Shown here: positions 18,065 through 31,189 of the stretch, in pieces
Layout: each line of letters opens with the position of its first letter
How positions within the stretch are numbered: position 1 is the first letter of the stretch
DNA from: Isoetes taiwanensis
Taxonomy: Eukaryota; Streptophyta; Lycopodiopsida; Isoetales; Isoetaceae
Reading direction: 5' to 3'
DNA length: 64,000 nt
Assembly (NCBI GenBank): GCA_021234155.1
Contig: JAJEKV010000047.1
Coordinates: forward strand, 10,190,081-10,254,080
Notes under the pieces: generated by a model
Told to the model about the DNA's origin: nothing
Seen by the model: the letters and a program-made list of their open reading frames with translations, nothing else
Database searches by the model: none
Made by a program: the position numbers and the translations under genes

Positions 18065-20059
18065 GGAGAATAGACAAAATAATGACATTGAGAAAAGACT
18101 AGTAGAACCTACAAAGGATGTGAATAAAGTAGAACACATGGACATGATCAGGATTTTGAAGATGAATACATCACTGAAACAAATGAAAACAACTCTCTAC
18201 TATGAAAGATGAAGAGGAACACTCCACTAAAATAAGGGAAGACACTTCTGTATACGGTGCTGTGGAAGAAGAACATACACATTATGTACATGCTCCTGAA
18301 AAATAAAAGGGAAGAAGTAGAAGAACTGAAGCTCAGATTTTGAAAGATGAGAATCAAGCATTAATAGATTTGCATTTAAGAAATGAGTCAGGAAGAAGTA
18401 AAAGACTTCAGCCTCATGAAGTTGAAAATATTTTTCATGTTTTGGTCTTAGAGAATTGTGATCTTCCAAAGAATTACAATGAAGCAACTAGTGGAAAGAA
18501 CTCCAGACCGTGGCTTGAGGCCATGCAAGAAGAAATGCATGCCTTTCAAAGAACTGGAACCTATGAAGTGCTTGACAAGCCTGAGGCAACAAATGGATTT
18601 TTAGAATAAAACCTGGAGCAGATGGAAAATCAATAAAGTTTAAAGCAAGGCTGGTGGCACAAGGGTTTTCCCAGAAAAGAGGAAAGGATTTTGATGAAAC
18701 CTTTTCTCCTCTAGTAAAAATAAAGAGTTTTGAGAATATTTAGTACATCTTTCCTAAATGCAGAATTAGAAGAAGAAGTATATTTAAAATAAAAACCAGG
18801 ATTTGAAGGAAGGAAGGAAGAAATTTTTAGCGTCCGCGGAACCCAATCGGGTTATGGGACCCAATACAAAAGAGAGGGCAAAAGCCCAGAGGAGGAGAAG
18901 GAAAAGTATGGAAGCTAAAAAGAGCAGTGTATGGACTGAGGCAATCTTCGAGAGAATGGTACAAGTATATAGATAGTTATTTACAGAAAAAAGGATTTTA
19001 AAAAATTGAATCATGATGGGAACTTGTACAGTTCAGAAATGGAGACGAGTGGTGCATTATAGCATTATACGTTGATGACAACATTATGGTGGCAAAAGGA
19101 ACAAAGACCTTAATTTAGTGCAAGGAGATTTTCAACAAAAGATTTCAGATGACTGATCTTGGTGAATTAAAAAGGTTTCTGGGCATAGAGATATATCAAG
19201 ACAAAAATAGCAAGTTTCTAGCTCTAAGTCAACAAACACATATTTAGAACATGTTGGACAGGTTTGGAATGAAGGACTGTAATGCAGCAAATACTCCTAT
19301 TGTGCCAGGCCACAAAATTTCAAAGACATTAAGTCCACAGACAGTAGAAGAACAAAAGCAAATGGAAGAAGTACCATATAGATCACTGATTGGATGTTTA
19401 TCTTATGTTGCTGACTATACAAGACCTGATATTGCCTTTGCAGTAAATCTTCTTAGCAGATATAATCATAATCCTGGAAGAGCACACTGGGTTGCAGCAA
19501 AAGGGATCTTAAGATATCTAAAAGGTGCAATGTGTTTTGGCATATTATGTATAACACATGTGATCTGAATTTAAAGGCATATTGTGATGCTGACTGGAAA
19601 GGGGATCTGGACCAAAGGAGATCTACATCAGGGTATGTAACAATTCTGGGAGGTGCACCAGTTGCTTGGAAGTGTAAAAAACAAGGTAGAGCATTATCAA
19701 GTGCAGAAGCAAAATACAATTCTGCCTCATTGGCAGCAAAGGAGATTCTATGGGAGAGAAGACTTATAAATGAGCTTGGATTTAATCAGACAAATCCTAC
19801 TGTGATGTATTGTGACAACACTAGCTGCATAGCTATGTCAAAAAATCCAGTATTGCACGAAAGATCAAAGCATATAGAAATGGAGGTTCATTTTATCAGA
19901 GATGTAGTTGAGAAAAATCTTTTACATCTGACATATATCAGTACAAAGGAGCAATTAACTGATATATTAACAAAGGCATTGCCAGTGAGGAGATATGAAG
20001 AGCTAAGAAATATGTTGAAATGCTGCAATCAGAGAATATTACATGAAGGGGAGAATTAA
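18065..20059 (+). pseudogene. Ty1/copia reverse transcriptase and RNase H (3' half)
   Basis: The copia frame resumes after the LINE. RT blocks are FKARLVAQGFSQKRGKDFDETFSP (18645-18715), KVWKLKRAVYGLRQSSREWYK (18900-18970) and the catalytic LYVDDNIMVAKG (19070-19100), with YVDD intact. RNase H runs 19532-20059: AYCDADWKGD, STSGYV, SSAEAKYNSAS, CDNTSC and KHIEMEVHFIRD. It is interrupted at 18832 by a short LINE tail and by several stops. Confidence 0.9.
18828..18893 (-). mobile_element. Very short LINE 3' tail in copia RT
   Basis: The minus strand ends GTCCCATAACCCGATTGG... then GGACGCTAAAAA, the same 3' terminus as the LINE at 14236. It lies between GA-rich sequences (GAAGGAAGGAAGAA on the left, GAGGAGGAGAAGGAAAAG on the right). 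Removing it restores GFEGRKEE...KVWKLKRAVYG of copia RT. It is therefore a 5'-truncated retroposed tail of about 65 bp. Confidence 0.7.
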
Positions 20060-20190
20060 AAAAGTTGATCATGTAATATAGTAATAGCTAGACAGTGAAA
20101 GAAAGTACAAGAATACATTTGGACTTGATATACAGAATACAACTTAAAGATGGAGCAAACACAAAATCTATTATAGGTTGAAGGGGAGAT
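20045..20190 (+). other. Copia polypurine tract candidates
   Basis: GAAGGGGAGA occurs at 20045-20054 and again at 20180-20189. One of these probably preceded the 3' LTR. I cannot define LTR edges because no second LTR copy is in the window. Confidence 0.45.
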
Positions 20191-22539
20191 ATCTTGAGCA
20201 ATGCATAATCAAGTTACAGACCTAGGTCGTTTGTGGACTAGGTTGTTAATTTGGGCTTGAAGTTAAATTGGAAAGATGTGAACTATATAAGGAAGAAAAA
20301 AGGACGGTCAAATAATATGGAGCCAAAGAGTGTCTATGCAACACGGTAAGGGGAGATCGGCCCGGCTAATTGGCTGGACCATGAGTTATAAAAACAAGAA
20401 GCATTGATAAAACTGGGGTATCCAGAGCTGTTAGTGATTTTATTGCAGATAAAAAGATCAAGCTTGTGCTCTCGAAGATTAGTCAAAGATGCTACAGTCA
20501 ATGGGTCATACCCAAATGAACAGGTAATGCACACTATGAAAATATGAAGGTTCAAATTATTTTGTGATTGGCATGTAATATTATTGACCATTGTTAAAAA
20601 TAATAGTAGTGCATTGAAGTGATAAACATATAAAATTCTCTAGTCTAAATTACTTCATTGAATATCAAGGTCTATCATTGAAGTGGTATTGTTCACATGC
20701 TGATTAATTGCTGAATTTTGATGTTTGAAAATAATGTTCATGATTTGTAATTTTTGCAGTCATATTCCTACTGGAGCTCTTTTTTACTTGCTATGTATGG
20801 AACCACAAAGGCTGGGGAAAGTTGTGGTCTGAATCTATCAAGTAAATTCTCAAGACTTGTTAACTAGAAGTCAAATGCATAGATCATTGGATATCTTTTC
20901 CTGCCATTTGATCTTTGGTACAACAAGTATATCTACACCATATTCAATATTTGAAAAAGGAGCAATGACATTTATCTAGTCGAACATGCATTTTCTGCGT
21001 GGTGCAGTTTGAGTCACACGCTTTAATATTTTAAAGGCTTATGTAAAGGCTTCAGGCTTGAGTTTTGCTTCTTATCATGTCTAGAATTTTGAGGATTGAA
21101 CAAGACCAAAATTGACTTGTATTGTGTTAGGTGACTTAATATCGCCTTTGTTCAACTCTTTAATAGACTACTACAACATTATGAAGCTTAAATTGTCATG
21201 GACTATTCTGATGTCACTACCCTGTCAGACCAGAATTTGAAGTTAGATAATTTGGATTGGTATTAAAAGTTTAAGGAGTTTTAATGTTGCAATTTGTGCA
21301 AATGTTTATGAGTCTGGATTATGCTAAAGTGCCAATAAGCCAAGTTCAGCATTTCTAATGTATTAAATGTATAAAAAGATCCATGGAATGAGAAGTAGAT
21401 GAGTAGTACATTGCATTCCAAGGTTTTACAATGTCTAATCACTTCCCCTAGGAACGGATTAGAGGGCGAGGAATGGATTTTTAGGGAGCCAACTTCCAAA
21501 AAAAATTTGGAGCCATCTCCGACATCGGAATAGAGCAAGCATATCTCGATCATCCATCAAATTTATTTTACAACGGACGGATTTTTTGTGTTATGGATAT
21601 CACCTGCATGCGGCGGCCAGACATAAAAGCCTCGTGTATTATGGTTAGTGCCTCAAATGTCTAGGAACAATCGCAATGGTGTTAACAAACTAATATAATG
21701 GTCGGTGAATATCCACTTGTGGATGGTGATGTTGAGCGTAACTCCCCCCCTTTTTTAGATTTCATCGTGGTGTGATTTCCATTTTTTAGTACTATTCTAC
21801 CACATGTTAATAATATGGAGGCTGGGGAATTGAACCTCCTACCAAATTAGGCAGTACCTGAGAGGCCTAAGAATGAATGCCTTAAGAAAAAGAACAAGAA
21901 CCTTCGTCTGACCAAGAAATTTGACCTGCCCCTGTTACAAACACACAAATAAATAAAACTGCAAACCCTAGTTCCGAAAAAGGAGTGCAATCTCTGCAAA
22001 AACAGTGAGTGGGCTGCATCTTCGACCCTTGTCGCTGTCATTGCCTCTGAGCCAGCAATGCGCAAGTAGCTACAAACTCACAAATAACTAAAATTACAAA
22101 CCCTTCCTGCACAGCCTGGTTTCGGAAAAGGAATGCAATCTCTGCAAAAAAACAGTGAGTGGACTGCATCTTACCCCTGTCGCTGCCATCGCCTCTGAGC
22201 CAGCAATTTGCAAGCAGCTCTAGAAGTGCACTTAATGCCACAAAGCAACCGCCCAGGCACCTCTGCTGCCGTTCTTTCTAAATCGTGGCCTTTGTGGTGC
22301 CGTTCTTTCTAAATTGGTCTGGGCGCATGGGACTTCCTATCCAGGCACCACTGAAAAATGCCAATACAGCCTCTTGCCAAAACCCAGATGCCAGCATCAG
22401 CACTCTACTTATATTCATACAAATACGCATAAAAATCTTCAGGAATCATATGTTATAAAAAGACGGTTTTTGATTGTGAAAACATTATCCCTAATAACAT
22501 ATCCTATGATAACAAGGCAGATTCAAACAAGATGCTAAC
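20191..22539. other. Gene-poor stretch; possible copia LTR, then a short tandem duplication
   Basis: I see no supported gene. The first part may include the copia 3' LTR. At 21951-22060 and 22066-22211 there is an imperfect tandem duplication of ~125 bp (shared GCAATCTCTGCAAAAA, AGTGAGTG, CTCTGAGCCAGCAAT). Confidence 0.5.
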
Positions 22540-22576
22540 GCATCAATGGGTTGCCCGTTGGAAGACCCATTGATGC
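22540..22576. repeat. Perfect 12-bp hairpin
   Basis: GCATCAATGGGT (22540-22551) pairs perfectly with ACCCATTGATGC (22565-22576) across a 13-nt loop, TGCCCGTTGGAAG. Confidence 0.85.
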
Positions 22577-22773
22577 ATCCACAACTAGGCACCATTATAA
22601 TCACCTAGTCCATTAAGAAATGTTGTGTTCACATCCATTTCAATGCACATGATGTAAAACACACGCATGTTTATTGCAAAGGTCCCATACTTTGTCATAA
22701 TCAGTTATTTGACTTACTTTCTAGTGTGAAACTTTCATACTCATACTTCTAACCCATCCAAATATACTCTCGC

Positions 22774-22820
22774 TCCCTACACTCCCCAAGAATTGCCCTA
22801 CCAACAATCCAAAAAATATA
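22774..22820 (+). repeat. Short retroposon 3' tail, family member 1
   Basis: CACTCCCCAAGAATTGCCC...CAATCCAAAAAA is close to the element at 27346-27395. Both look like a stem-loop followed by a short A-tail. Confidence 0.45.
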
Positions 22821-24064
22821 AGTGCCTCAAAGAAAAAAATAGTCAATTTTGAAATATGGTTGGGATCATCTCGAAGTTCCCTGGGTAAGAAAAATAGCAC
22901 TTTTGTATTATAGTTGGGATCATTTGAATGTTCCCTGACAAATCAAACTTTAAAAAAAAAATCAGTTCGAGAATTTTGTATTTTCGAGATTTCTAAAATC
23001 TTCCAAAAATGGACCTCAAATAAGTTGTTCCACATTGGTTTCTAAAACCCTTCGGCATCTGAACATCACTAACTTAATGAGTAACAAAATTCTAATAATC
23101 ACATTGCTCTTTCAATCCAAGCAAGAAGCTCGAACGTCGTCTTGATTCTTAGCCTTCTTAAGAAAATTGCTTTGAGTACATGAAGCAGGAATACAAATGA
23201 TCCAGAATTTACAAGGAGCTGTACGGGAAAACAAAGACGTTAACTGTTAGATGATCAATACACATTTAGATCAACCCACTACATCCTTACCAAAGAGACA
23301 AAAAATGGGATGAATAATCCCCATTGTTGGGACAATGTTAATTCCTAAAGCTGCCAACATATACATATGACACAGAAGCATGGGCATTCACTGTAATCTG
23401 CAGTTGTACAATCATCATAAACACATGTTAGGAGATCAATATGCCTTGATGCGTAGATTTTGTTGCATTCAGGTAAAATTTTTCACTAATTAGTGCTAAA
23501 TGTTGCACGATCTATGCAAACTTACAATAGAAGAATATGTCTTCTGGTCTATGTCATTTCTTTAAAACTATGCGAAGGCTTGCTTTTTCCATGATGGAAA
23601 GTCAATGGATGAATAACCAATGAAACATGAATGAGGTAATTTTGTCAGGCACCAAAGACTTTTGTCTAAGCGGCAATTTCTATATCAACTTCTTCCACAA
23701 AATATGGTAAAAATTGGATGCCAACAGTTTATCCATCGGGGATGAGTTGAGCATTTTTTAAGTGACTGAAAAAATATATCATATCGTGAAAAAATTAATT
23801 AGTTGACAGATGTTAAAATCTCAACAAAAGTAATAGGCTTCTAACAGGCTTACCAAACAAAATATGCATAGTTGTTGCATTTATCTACTGCATCATCAAA
23901 ACCTAACGATTTAGCATTTATGATATCCTTGTTGCAGTGATCCGCTATCTCATGAAATCCCGTGGTTTATTTATCTCAAACGAAACATGGCATAAAGAAT
24001 CTCTGACGATAATGAGCCTCTAGAATGCTGGTCAGCAGCCGCTGAAGTCTTTCTCCGTTACAGG
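22821..24064. other. No recognisable feature
   Basis: AT-rich sequence without convincing coding frames or repeats. Confidence 0.5.
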
Positions 24065-24967
24065 TTTTTTTTTTTTTTTTTTTTTGAAGAACTTGTCATC
24101 AATATATTAAAAGAATGGTAATGTTACAAAGCAAGTGAGGAGGAAGGAGAACTGCCCCAAAGAGACAACGATACCTCGACACTCCACAACAAACTCACAG
24201 AAAAAAATGCAACTCTACTGCTGTACAAACCGACCATCACCATCTACAACACCCAAGAAGTCCCGCCAAATGGCAAACTTCCGCTCTACTAATCCCGGGA
24301 ACACCAGAAAGCTTTGAAATAGCTTGTACCTGAGTCGAGGAATCAAAGAGGCTGCATCTGCTGAATCAAAAAGATCCACAACCGCTGCCGCTTCCAAATC
24401 AGCCACACCAACCAAGCCACGCACAGATGCAAGGCTTGCTGCCGCAAGAGTGGCCAAGCACCAGGATACACATGAAGCAGCAACTGCTGGCTAGTCAATC
24501 TCACCTAAAACAGAGCCCTGACCCAATCCCAGGCAGCCTGCAAGTGAGGGCATAAAACCAGACAATGCTCCACAGTCTCACGATGAAGGCCACAACAAGG
24601 GCAGAGAGGGTTCACATCCAGCCTAAACTGACTCACAAGGGCATTCACCCTGATACAGCGGTGCACCACCTGCTATAGAAGCACCCTAACCTTTGGTGGG
24701 GGGAGTGAGCTCCATGTCCACGTCCAAACCAAGCGCCATCGAGAACCCGGAAGCTGCAGAGACCACTTGTATGAAGGGGGAGAGTGTCATGAATAGCCAG
24801 CACCCGGTAACAAGACCGCACAAAACAAGAAGACACAACATCCGGATGAACCTTCCAAACCTGCACCACCACATCATCCTGAGGGACTATAGGTATGTGC
24901 AGCGGAATACTTCCCGCCACTTGTTCCCAGATAGCCCGGTCACTGCCCCTCAGGCGATAGGTTTTTT
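24065..24967 (-). mobile_element. 5'-truncated LINE, second family
   Basis: A 21-base T run (24065-24085) is the poly(A) tail on the minus strand. The remaining sequence matches, in reverse, the 3' end of the LINE at 40980-41826 (for example ACTTGTCATCAATATATTAAAAGAATGG against its complement there). AGGTTTTTTT is found at both borders and may be the target duplication. Only the terminal ~0.9 kb of the LINE is present. Confidence 0.85.
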
Positions 24968-25304
24968 TACAAGTCAAAGTTTCAACTAACAGTGGAAATA
25001 TATTTTTTGCCTCCGGCGGTGTTCCTCCAATTTTGAAACAAACACTACTGTCAAATATAGCTAATCCTTCTATTAAGAATACTGGGCATAGTACCAGAAT
25101 TTAAGGCGGGCGGTGCTTGCAAGGGGCTCAACTATACAGCTGCTTCTCAAGTTATGAAATAGCTCTTATTCAGAGCTATTACTTACTATGATATTATTTG
25201 AATAACTAGTTACACACCTCACGTGAGAAAATTACAAAAAACTGATTTCAAGCTGAGTTCAGACTTTGTTGTAGTTTCTGCGAAGAGAAAATCCCAAAAG
25301 AATT
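24968..25304. other. No recognisable feature
   Basis: Short AT-rich spacer between a LINE fragment and the foldback structure. Confidence 0.5.
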
Positions 25305-25711
25305 TAAAAACCATATGCAGTGTGTTTTTGTCACCTGTAACCACTATCTTTGCCACACATGAATTGAAGAGAACTCAACACTACTACAAAAATAGGTAGA
25401 AATGGCACAAAAGTGACATTTATACTCCGCCTTTTTATGGAGCACAAACGTCACTTTTGTGCCATTTATGATGTTTGTGCTCCCCAAATGACACAAAAGT
25501 GACGTTTATGCTCTGTAAAAAGGAGAAGCATAAATGTCACTTTTGTGCCATTTCTACCTATTTTTGTAGTAGTGTTGAGTTCTCTTCAATTCATGTGTGG
25601 CAAAGATAGTGGTTACGGGTGACAAAAACACACTGCATAAAAACCATATGCAGTGTGTTTTTGTCACCCGTAACCACTATCTTTGCCACACATGAATTGA
25701 AGAGAGCTCAA
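25305..25711. mobile_element. Foldback element: CACTA-like MITE inside mirrored 65-75-bp arms
   Basis: The core 25379-25574 has ~45-bp inverted ends that start CACTACTACAAAAATAGG and end with the complement. Its flanks are also inverted copies of each other: arm A at 25305-25378 and A' at 25575-25638 (CACACATGAATTGAAGAGA and its complement). A second direct copy of A follows immediately (25639-25711). The whole 25311-25638 folds as one palindrome. CACTA-type ends suggest CMC-superfamily origin, but I see no 3-bp direct target duplication. Confidence 0.75.
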
Positions 25712-27345
25712 GTATAATTAGAGAACTAACTCATCTGACTGCTATCACAATAGTTGCTCACCAATGCCTCTGCAGCTTGCAAACCATCCATAAACTATGC
25801 AGTTGTGACAGGTTCATATTCCTTAGGCACAGGCACAGCATACCCAGCTTCTATAAATAGAGAACAATCAATGGTGGCATTATACGAGGCACGAGTCTGA
25901 AGGCAAGAGAAGACCTATTACATGCCATTGCAATGTGCTTAGGTATGGAACAGTAAGGTTCTGAATCTTAAGACTAAAAAAGGTTATCCTTAGCATGTAG
26001 AAATGCAAAGCACAAAAAAAAAAAAAAGATAATTTTATAGTCTATTTTGCTTGACTAAATACGAGATGTTAATAAAAAATACATAGCTATTAAAATGAAG
26101 TTGACAGTAATAGCTATACTAACTGTAATAACAAATCAATGCAGCACGTGCATATTGCTAATGAATGAATTGAAAGCACAGCAAACCTTGCAGAGGAACC
26201 TAACATTGATGAAGAAAGTGGTAACACGCGATGACTAGCAGTGGTTTGACTTAAAGCTCTACCAATTCATAACAATATCTCCAAGAGCTACAACACTGTC
26301 TGCCAAATACCAATGGCGACTTTTATCACAAATCTACAGATGCAAGTAAATATAGAATAAATTCTACTGTTGAGATAACATGATTGGAGAGTACCAGCTG
26401 CTGAAAAGAATGACAGGACTTTGCTTCAATACCAGAAAAGTAAATTACATGCAGCCCAGGTGTATCAGCTGCAATAAGTATAAGCAAGCCTTTTTCTACC
26501 TCAGGCGCAGTTGGAGGTTCTACATAAGTTCACTTTGGAGCTGGTGCATGATCGACCTCTATGCTATAGTGCTTACAGGCTGGGGTCAGTAGATGGTTGA
26601 CCTTCTGTTTAGATGCCAATCAGCTAAGTGGAAGTTAACGAGAGCCAGAAGTCAATAACCACATCTAAATTCTAGCATTTGATTCTTAAAAGGACGACTA
26701 CAAAATGGAGAGATTAAATTTAGCTCTCAAAATTCTATAGGAATTTGTAAAGCTATTTAGTCGGTTCTAGTTTAGCTCAGTTTTTTGCTAGCTTGATCTA
26801 ACGTCGCAAGAAATTGATGAAGCTCTTACCTGGAGTGCGTAATTTTATTGTTGGCTTCAATAAGATGATCATATTTTTTTTCTCGGCTTCAAAAAAGAAC
26901 AGGTAATACACGATACACGCCAGGGGCAAAGGTGCTTCAGAGACTTGGGTCAGCTTTTGTTCGGCATCGACGTAGTAAATAAACAAATATGAGAATCAAA
27001 GTGGCATATAAGGGAAGGCCGACGAGGATCCCTTCCATTCCCAAATTTTTAGAAATCTGGAATTGCAGGGAACCAAATCTGAAACAATTAGCATGAAACA
27101 TGCCTGAAAGGAAAACCCAACATTTTGGATAGAGGAGCGTCTTGGATTTACAGAATGAGGGATGGACCTCACCCGCTCCCTCAGGCACCGCCAAGAAGCA
27201 GAGATAGCATCCACACCTTCCGTCCGGCTCCCATAAAATCCACACCATCTAATCGTCCTCATGGACCCCTCAAATCCCAAAAGTCTACAGCCGTAGACAA
27301 AGAATATGCCACGATATTCTCATATCATGGCCCCCTATCCATCCC
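25712..27345. other. No recognisable gene
   Basis: Only short unsupported frames and A-rich runs (near 26007-26023) are present. Confidence 0.5.
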
Positions 27346-27395
27346 TCCCCACACTCCCCAAGGATTGCCCTATGGGCAACCCAAAAACTTTTGGG
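27346..27395 (+). repeat. Short retroposon 3' tail, family member 2
   Basis: GGATTGCCCTATGGGCAACCC forms a stem-loop followed by AAAAA. The upstream CACTCCCCAAGG is shared with 22774-22820. Confidence 0.5.
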
Positions 27396-28861
27396 TTCTT
27401 TTTGTACTTCTAAAACCTAAGAAATTCCGTTAAAAAATTATAGAACTCTCTGTGATTATGAATCATAAAAATTTCCATTCAAAAAATTCTGCAAAACCAA
27501 GGTTCTTCCAGAATGGAAAGAATCCAATACTCCAACAGAATGAAAAGAATCAAAATCATCCAACTAACATATTGGCCATGGCATACAACAATCAAAGGGT
27601 TAGGCATAAGTTTCAGCCGCGAAGGAAATGAAACAAGAGAATACAGAGTTTTTCTTTCTTATCTATAATAGCAGAATTTTTCGTATCTGTCATAGCAGGA
27701 CTCTTGTTTAGCGTGGGTAAGCCTAACTCCATGGCATAACTATTTCCAAGGTCCATTGCTTTGAAGTGCAAGCAGCACATCCAGAGATCATTTCTCTGCT
27801 ACTAAAAGATAGAAAATAAAGGAGTTATTGAAAGTCAAGGATGAAATCAAACTCCATGGATCAGTTCATATGTAGACAAAATATTTTAAAAAATGGAGAT
27901 AAAATAAATGGAGCTTATTATGCACAGAAGAATGTTCATGCATATCTGCAACATTTCAGCGAATTTGAGAGCATCATCTTTCGTATCGCTTTTGCAAAGA
28001 GGCCATTTATAACTATAGCATAGCAGTTGACATCATCTGGGCTGACCCTCCTGGACATTTCTTCAAAGTGTCTACAAGCCTCCTCTCCATAGACCGATTG
28101 GTCTCCGTGGACGATAAAAATACCTTCCTTCCTTCCTTCCTTCCTTCCTTCTTTCCTTCCTTTGCCCGATTTTAACATATCCCGCAGAGAGTATTGCAAT
28201 GAATAAATTTCTAGAGGCCATTTTCCAGCAAAACCTAAACGCATTTTTGACTTGAAGATTCTTCAAACCTCGAGGCTAGAAAGACTGGAAGCAGTGCTAC
28301 ATGTTTTCAAGCACCATAACCGAATCGGTTGAATGATTCATTGGCAGTTAAAATAGATCAGTAAAAAAAATTACAGTGCTTGAAGAGTAAGCATCTTCAC
28401 CTTCTGAGGCCGTGTATATGTTTGAGAGCAGCATCGCCAAGCTTTGTATTCTGTCATAGCCACTTCAAGTTTTATTAAGGTGAAGTTCTCATAGTTCATA
28501 TCGTAGCTCATCAATGAGCCACAAGCAAGAAATATGGGTCTCCATCGCCGATCCTCAACTTAAGCTCCCTACATTCCAAGTAAATTAGAACTGTCAAAGT
28601 TAATCCGCCAGAAACAAAACAGAAAAGGGGAAAAGATAAAGCTCTAATACCTTGGAGCTGCAGGAAGATTCTGGCGAAGTCATTGCTATCACCAAGAAAC
28701 GCTCCAGGAGCGAAAATACGAAAAATCCGGAGGTCTTATAAGCAAGAAAATGGCATGCAAAAGGTCTTGTCATAGGCTGAACATGCATTTCGGCATGCTG
28801 GCATGCTCTAATGACCTCTCTTTTCTTCACGGTTGCATTTGATAGCGTATTGTTACTCTGG
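27396..28861. other. No gene; contains TTCC microsatellite
   Basis: A (TTCC)n microsatellite lies at about 28122-28163. Frames crossing it are repeat artefacts. No domain is visible in the rest. Confidence 0.6.
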
Positions 28862-30140
28862 AGCAGGTTAGAGTGCGGGAGGCACGTGTGAAGGCGGCCC
28901 TTACCTGGTTGAAGGAGGGGGACACAAGTTCGTCGGTGTTCTTCAGAGCAGCTAGGCAGCGGCGATATGCAGCATCTATGGCGTCCCTTGCTTTGCCTGA
29001 TGGCCAGACTTTGGAGGATCCCGCTGATTTGCAGAGGTATGTACATGCCCATTTTTCAGGGTTTTTTGCACAGCGCACTCTTCCCTATGAGAGGAGATGC
29101 AGGAGCTTGTTTTGGGGGCTGTTAAGCCATCTATTCTGCCTCACCAGCGTGAGAGCTTGGAGCAGGAGCTCTCCAGAGAGGATTTAGCGGCGGCATGTAT
29201 GTGTATGGCCAAGGATAAATGTCCTGGGCTGGATGGCATCCCTGTGGAGTTCTTTCAGACTTATTGGGAGTGGGCTGGTGAGTCGGTGTACCAGGTGTAT
29301 CTTGAGTTGCTGCAGTCTTCTCAAGTGGATAGGATCTTGAATACCACATGCATTTCGATTCCTAAGGTTAAGTAGCATTCTACTATTAATGATTGGAGGC
29401 CTATCTCCTTGTTGTCCTCTGTGTATAAGATTATTGCGAAAGCCCTGACAGAGAAGTTGAAGCCGGTGTTGACTTCTTCCATTAGTAAGGTGCGATGCGG
29501 GTTTGTCCCCGGAGGAACGTTTTGACTAATGTTGCCGCGCAGCTTATGAGGGCCTTTTATTGGGCGGAAAAGAACAGTCAAGGCATTGCCTATCTTAAGC
29601 TTGACTTTGCCAAAGCTTACGATATCCGTTGGGAGTTCTTATGCGCCATGATGTTAGCGTTGGTTTGTGGTCCACGCTTTCTGAGAACGATCATGAAGCT
29701 GCATAGGTCAGCCCGGGCTACGGTGGTGTGCCAGGGTGAACCCTCCGCCTTTTTCTCCTTAGGCAGAGGGGTGCGTCAGGGGTGCCCTTTGGCGCCATTT
29801 TTGTTTACGATTGTGGCAGAGGCACTGTCTCAGTTGTTTTTGGCTGCAATGGAGGAGGGAGTGGTGGATGGGCTTCGGATGCAAGATGGTAGCCAACAGA
29901 TTATTAACCAGATTGCCGATGACACTTTCCTCTTCTTGGTGGCAGAAGAGAGGAATTTGCGGAATGTGAAGGGTTTGTTGGATACTTTCTCCTTGGCCTC
30001 AGGCATTCTTCTGAATTGGGGTAAGTGCTCCGCATTATGGGCCCAGCTGACTCCGCCTCCCCCTTGTTTGGCTCTATTCCCTTGGAAGGTGCTTCCAGGT
30101 AATGTGTGTACTAAGCTGTTGGGTATTCCCTTTGGAGGGG
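28862..30140 (+). pseudogene. LINE reverse transcriptase, N-terminal and palm part
   Basis: Frames give TWLKEGDTSSSVFFRAARQRR, then AKDKCPGLDGIPVEFFQTYW, INDWRPISLLSSVYKIIAKAL, LKLDFAKAYD, GRGVRQGCPLAPFLFTIVAEAL and NQIADDTFLFL. The catalytic box is IADD instead of the usual YADD or FADD. Frameshifts near 29090 and 29500 and a stop near 29370 break it. Confidence 0.88.
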
Positions 30141-30386
30141 GGGTGAAAGCATGTTGTAGTGGAACACCCTGGGTGTCCCCCCTGTCCTCCTAAAAATGTG
30201 GTGGGAGATATCAAATTTGTGGTGCGATTTTAAATGTTTGTTTGGCGCCTAGTGATGTACTGCCCGGATTCAATCATTTCCTGAACTGCAACAACCCGAT
30301 TCCTACGCCACCCGTCCCATTCCAATCTCCACCGAACCGATTTCTAAACCCACGACCCACCCGCGCCTTTCCTGAAGCACACGGCT

Positions 30387-31130
30387 ATGGCGCTTAATCC
30401 GGTTGTGGATCAATCCGGTTCATACCTTCAATCATTTAATTTGGAAGCAAATCGCCCGCGGGTAAGAGAAAGAGAACTCGAGAACAAGAACGGGATCATA
30501 AAAAGACGCCAAAGGAAAAGACAAAGGGAAGCTAAAGAAGAATTAGCAAAAATTGCAACAAATAGAGGGAGGATCCACGAACGGCCTCTACCAAAGGCCG
30601 GATGGTATTAAAATTGTTATCTTCATTTCATAGCACCACTAAAGGCTTGTCTAACAACGATAAGAAAGAGGTTTTACTAGATTATCTGCAGGATGACACA
30701 ATGGACAGCGTACTTGGCGAAGAGCTGAAAGATTTGCAAGCCAAGAGCATTGTGGTCGACAACCTCGGGGCTTCCATTCAACTTGTGAAGAAGTCTAACA
30801 ACAATGACAGGTTTAGCGACCAAGAGTAGTTGCCTTGCTATGGCGAAGAGGAAGCATTAATACCGAAAGTGCTAATCCCGCCGGTGCTTTCGGGGTTTTG
30901 GTAAACTATTTGGGTGTTCATCCTAGGAATCTTACCAAAGCAAAATTGAAGAGGGAAGAGATAGATTGCAAAGGGGGGAAATGGGTTTTGTACAAAAGAG
31001 TTAGAAGAGCAGGTCATAGAACTTGTGCAGCAATTTTGGACCGAAAAAGTAGGGTCTCTCCAAATGCAAAGGATGTTAAGTTCAGAAGATTGGAACGAAA
31101 TGTAAGAGAGGATCATGCCACTCACTATCT
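30387..31130 (+). pseudogene. Unknown coding remnant A of the 10-kb transposon
   Basis: Successive frames are basic then acidic: KNGIIKRRQRKRQREAKEEL, then SSFHSTTKGLSNNDKKEVLL and LEEQVIELVQQFWTEKVGSL. These look like real helical protein but shift frame at least twice. A TGTGGTG-rich segment follows and may be an intron. I do not recognise the family. Confidence 0.35.
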
Positions 31131-31189
31131 CCGAAGAATCACAGGTCATTTCATTTCTTCATCTTCACCACATTTTTTATTGTTAATGT

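Noticed and set aside
27936-28266. Frames with RKEGRKEGRKEG repeats
   Set aside because: They are translations of a TTCC microsatellite.
20191-28861. Host gene in the 8.7-kb interval
   Set aside because: Frames are short, overlapping and without motifs or plausible splice-linked exons; only repeats are supported.
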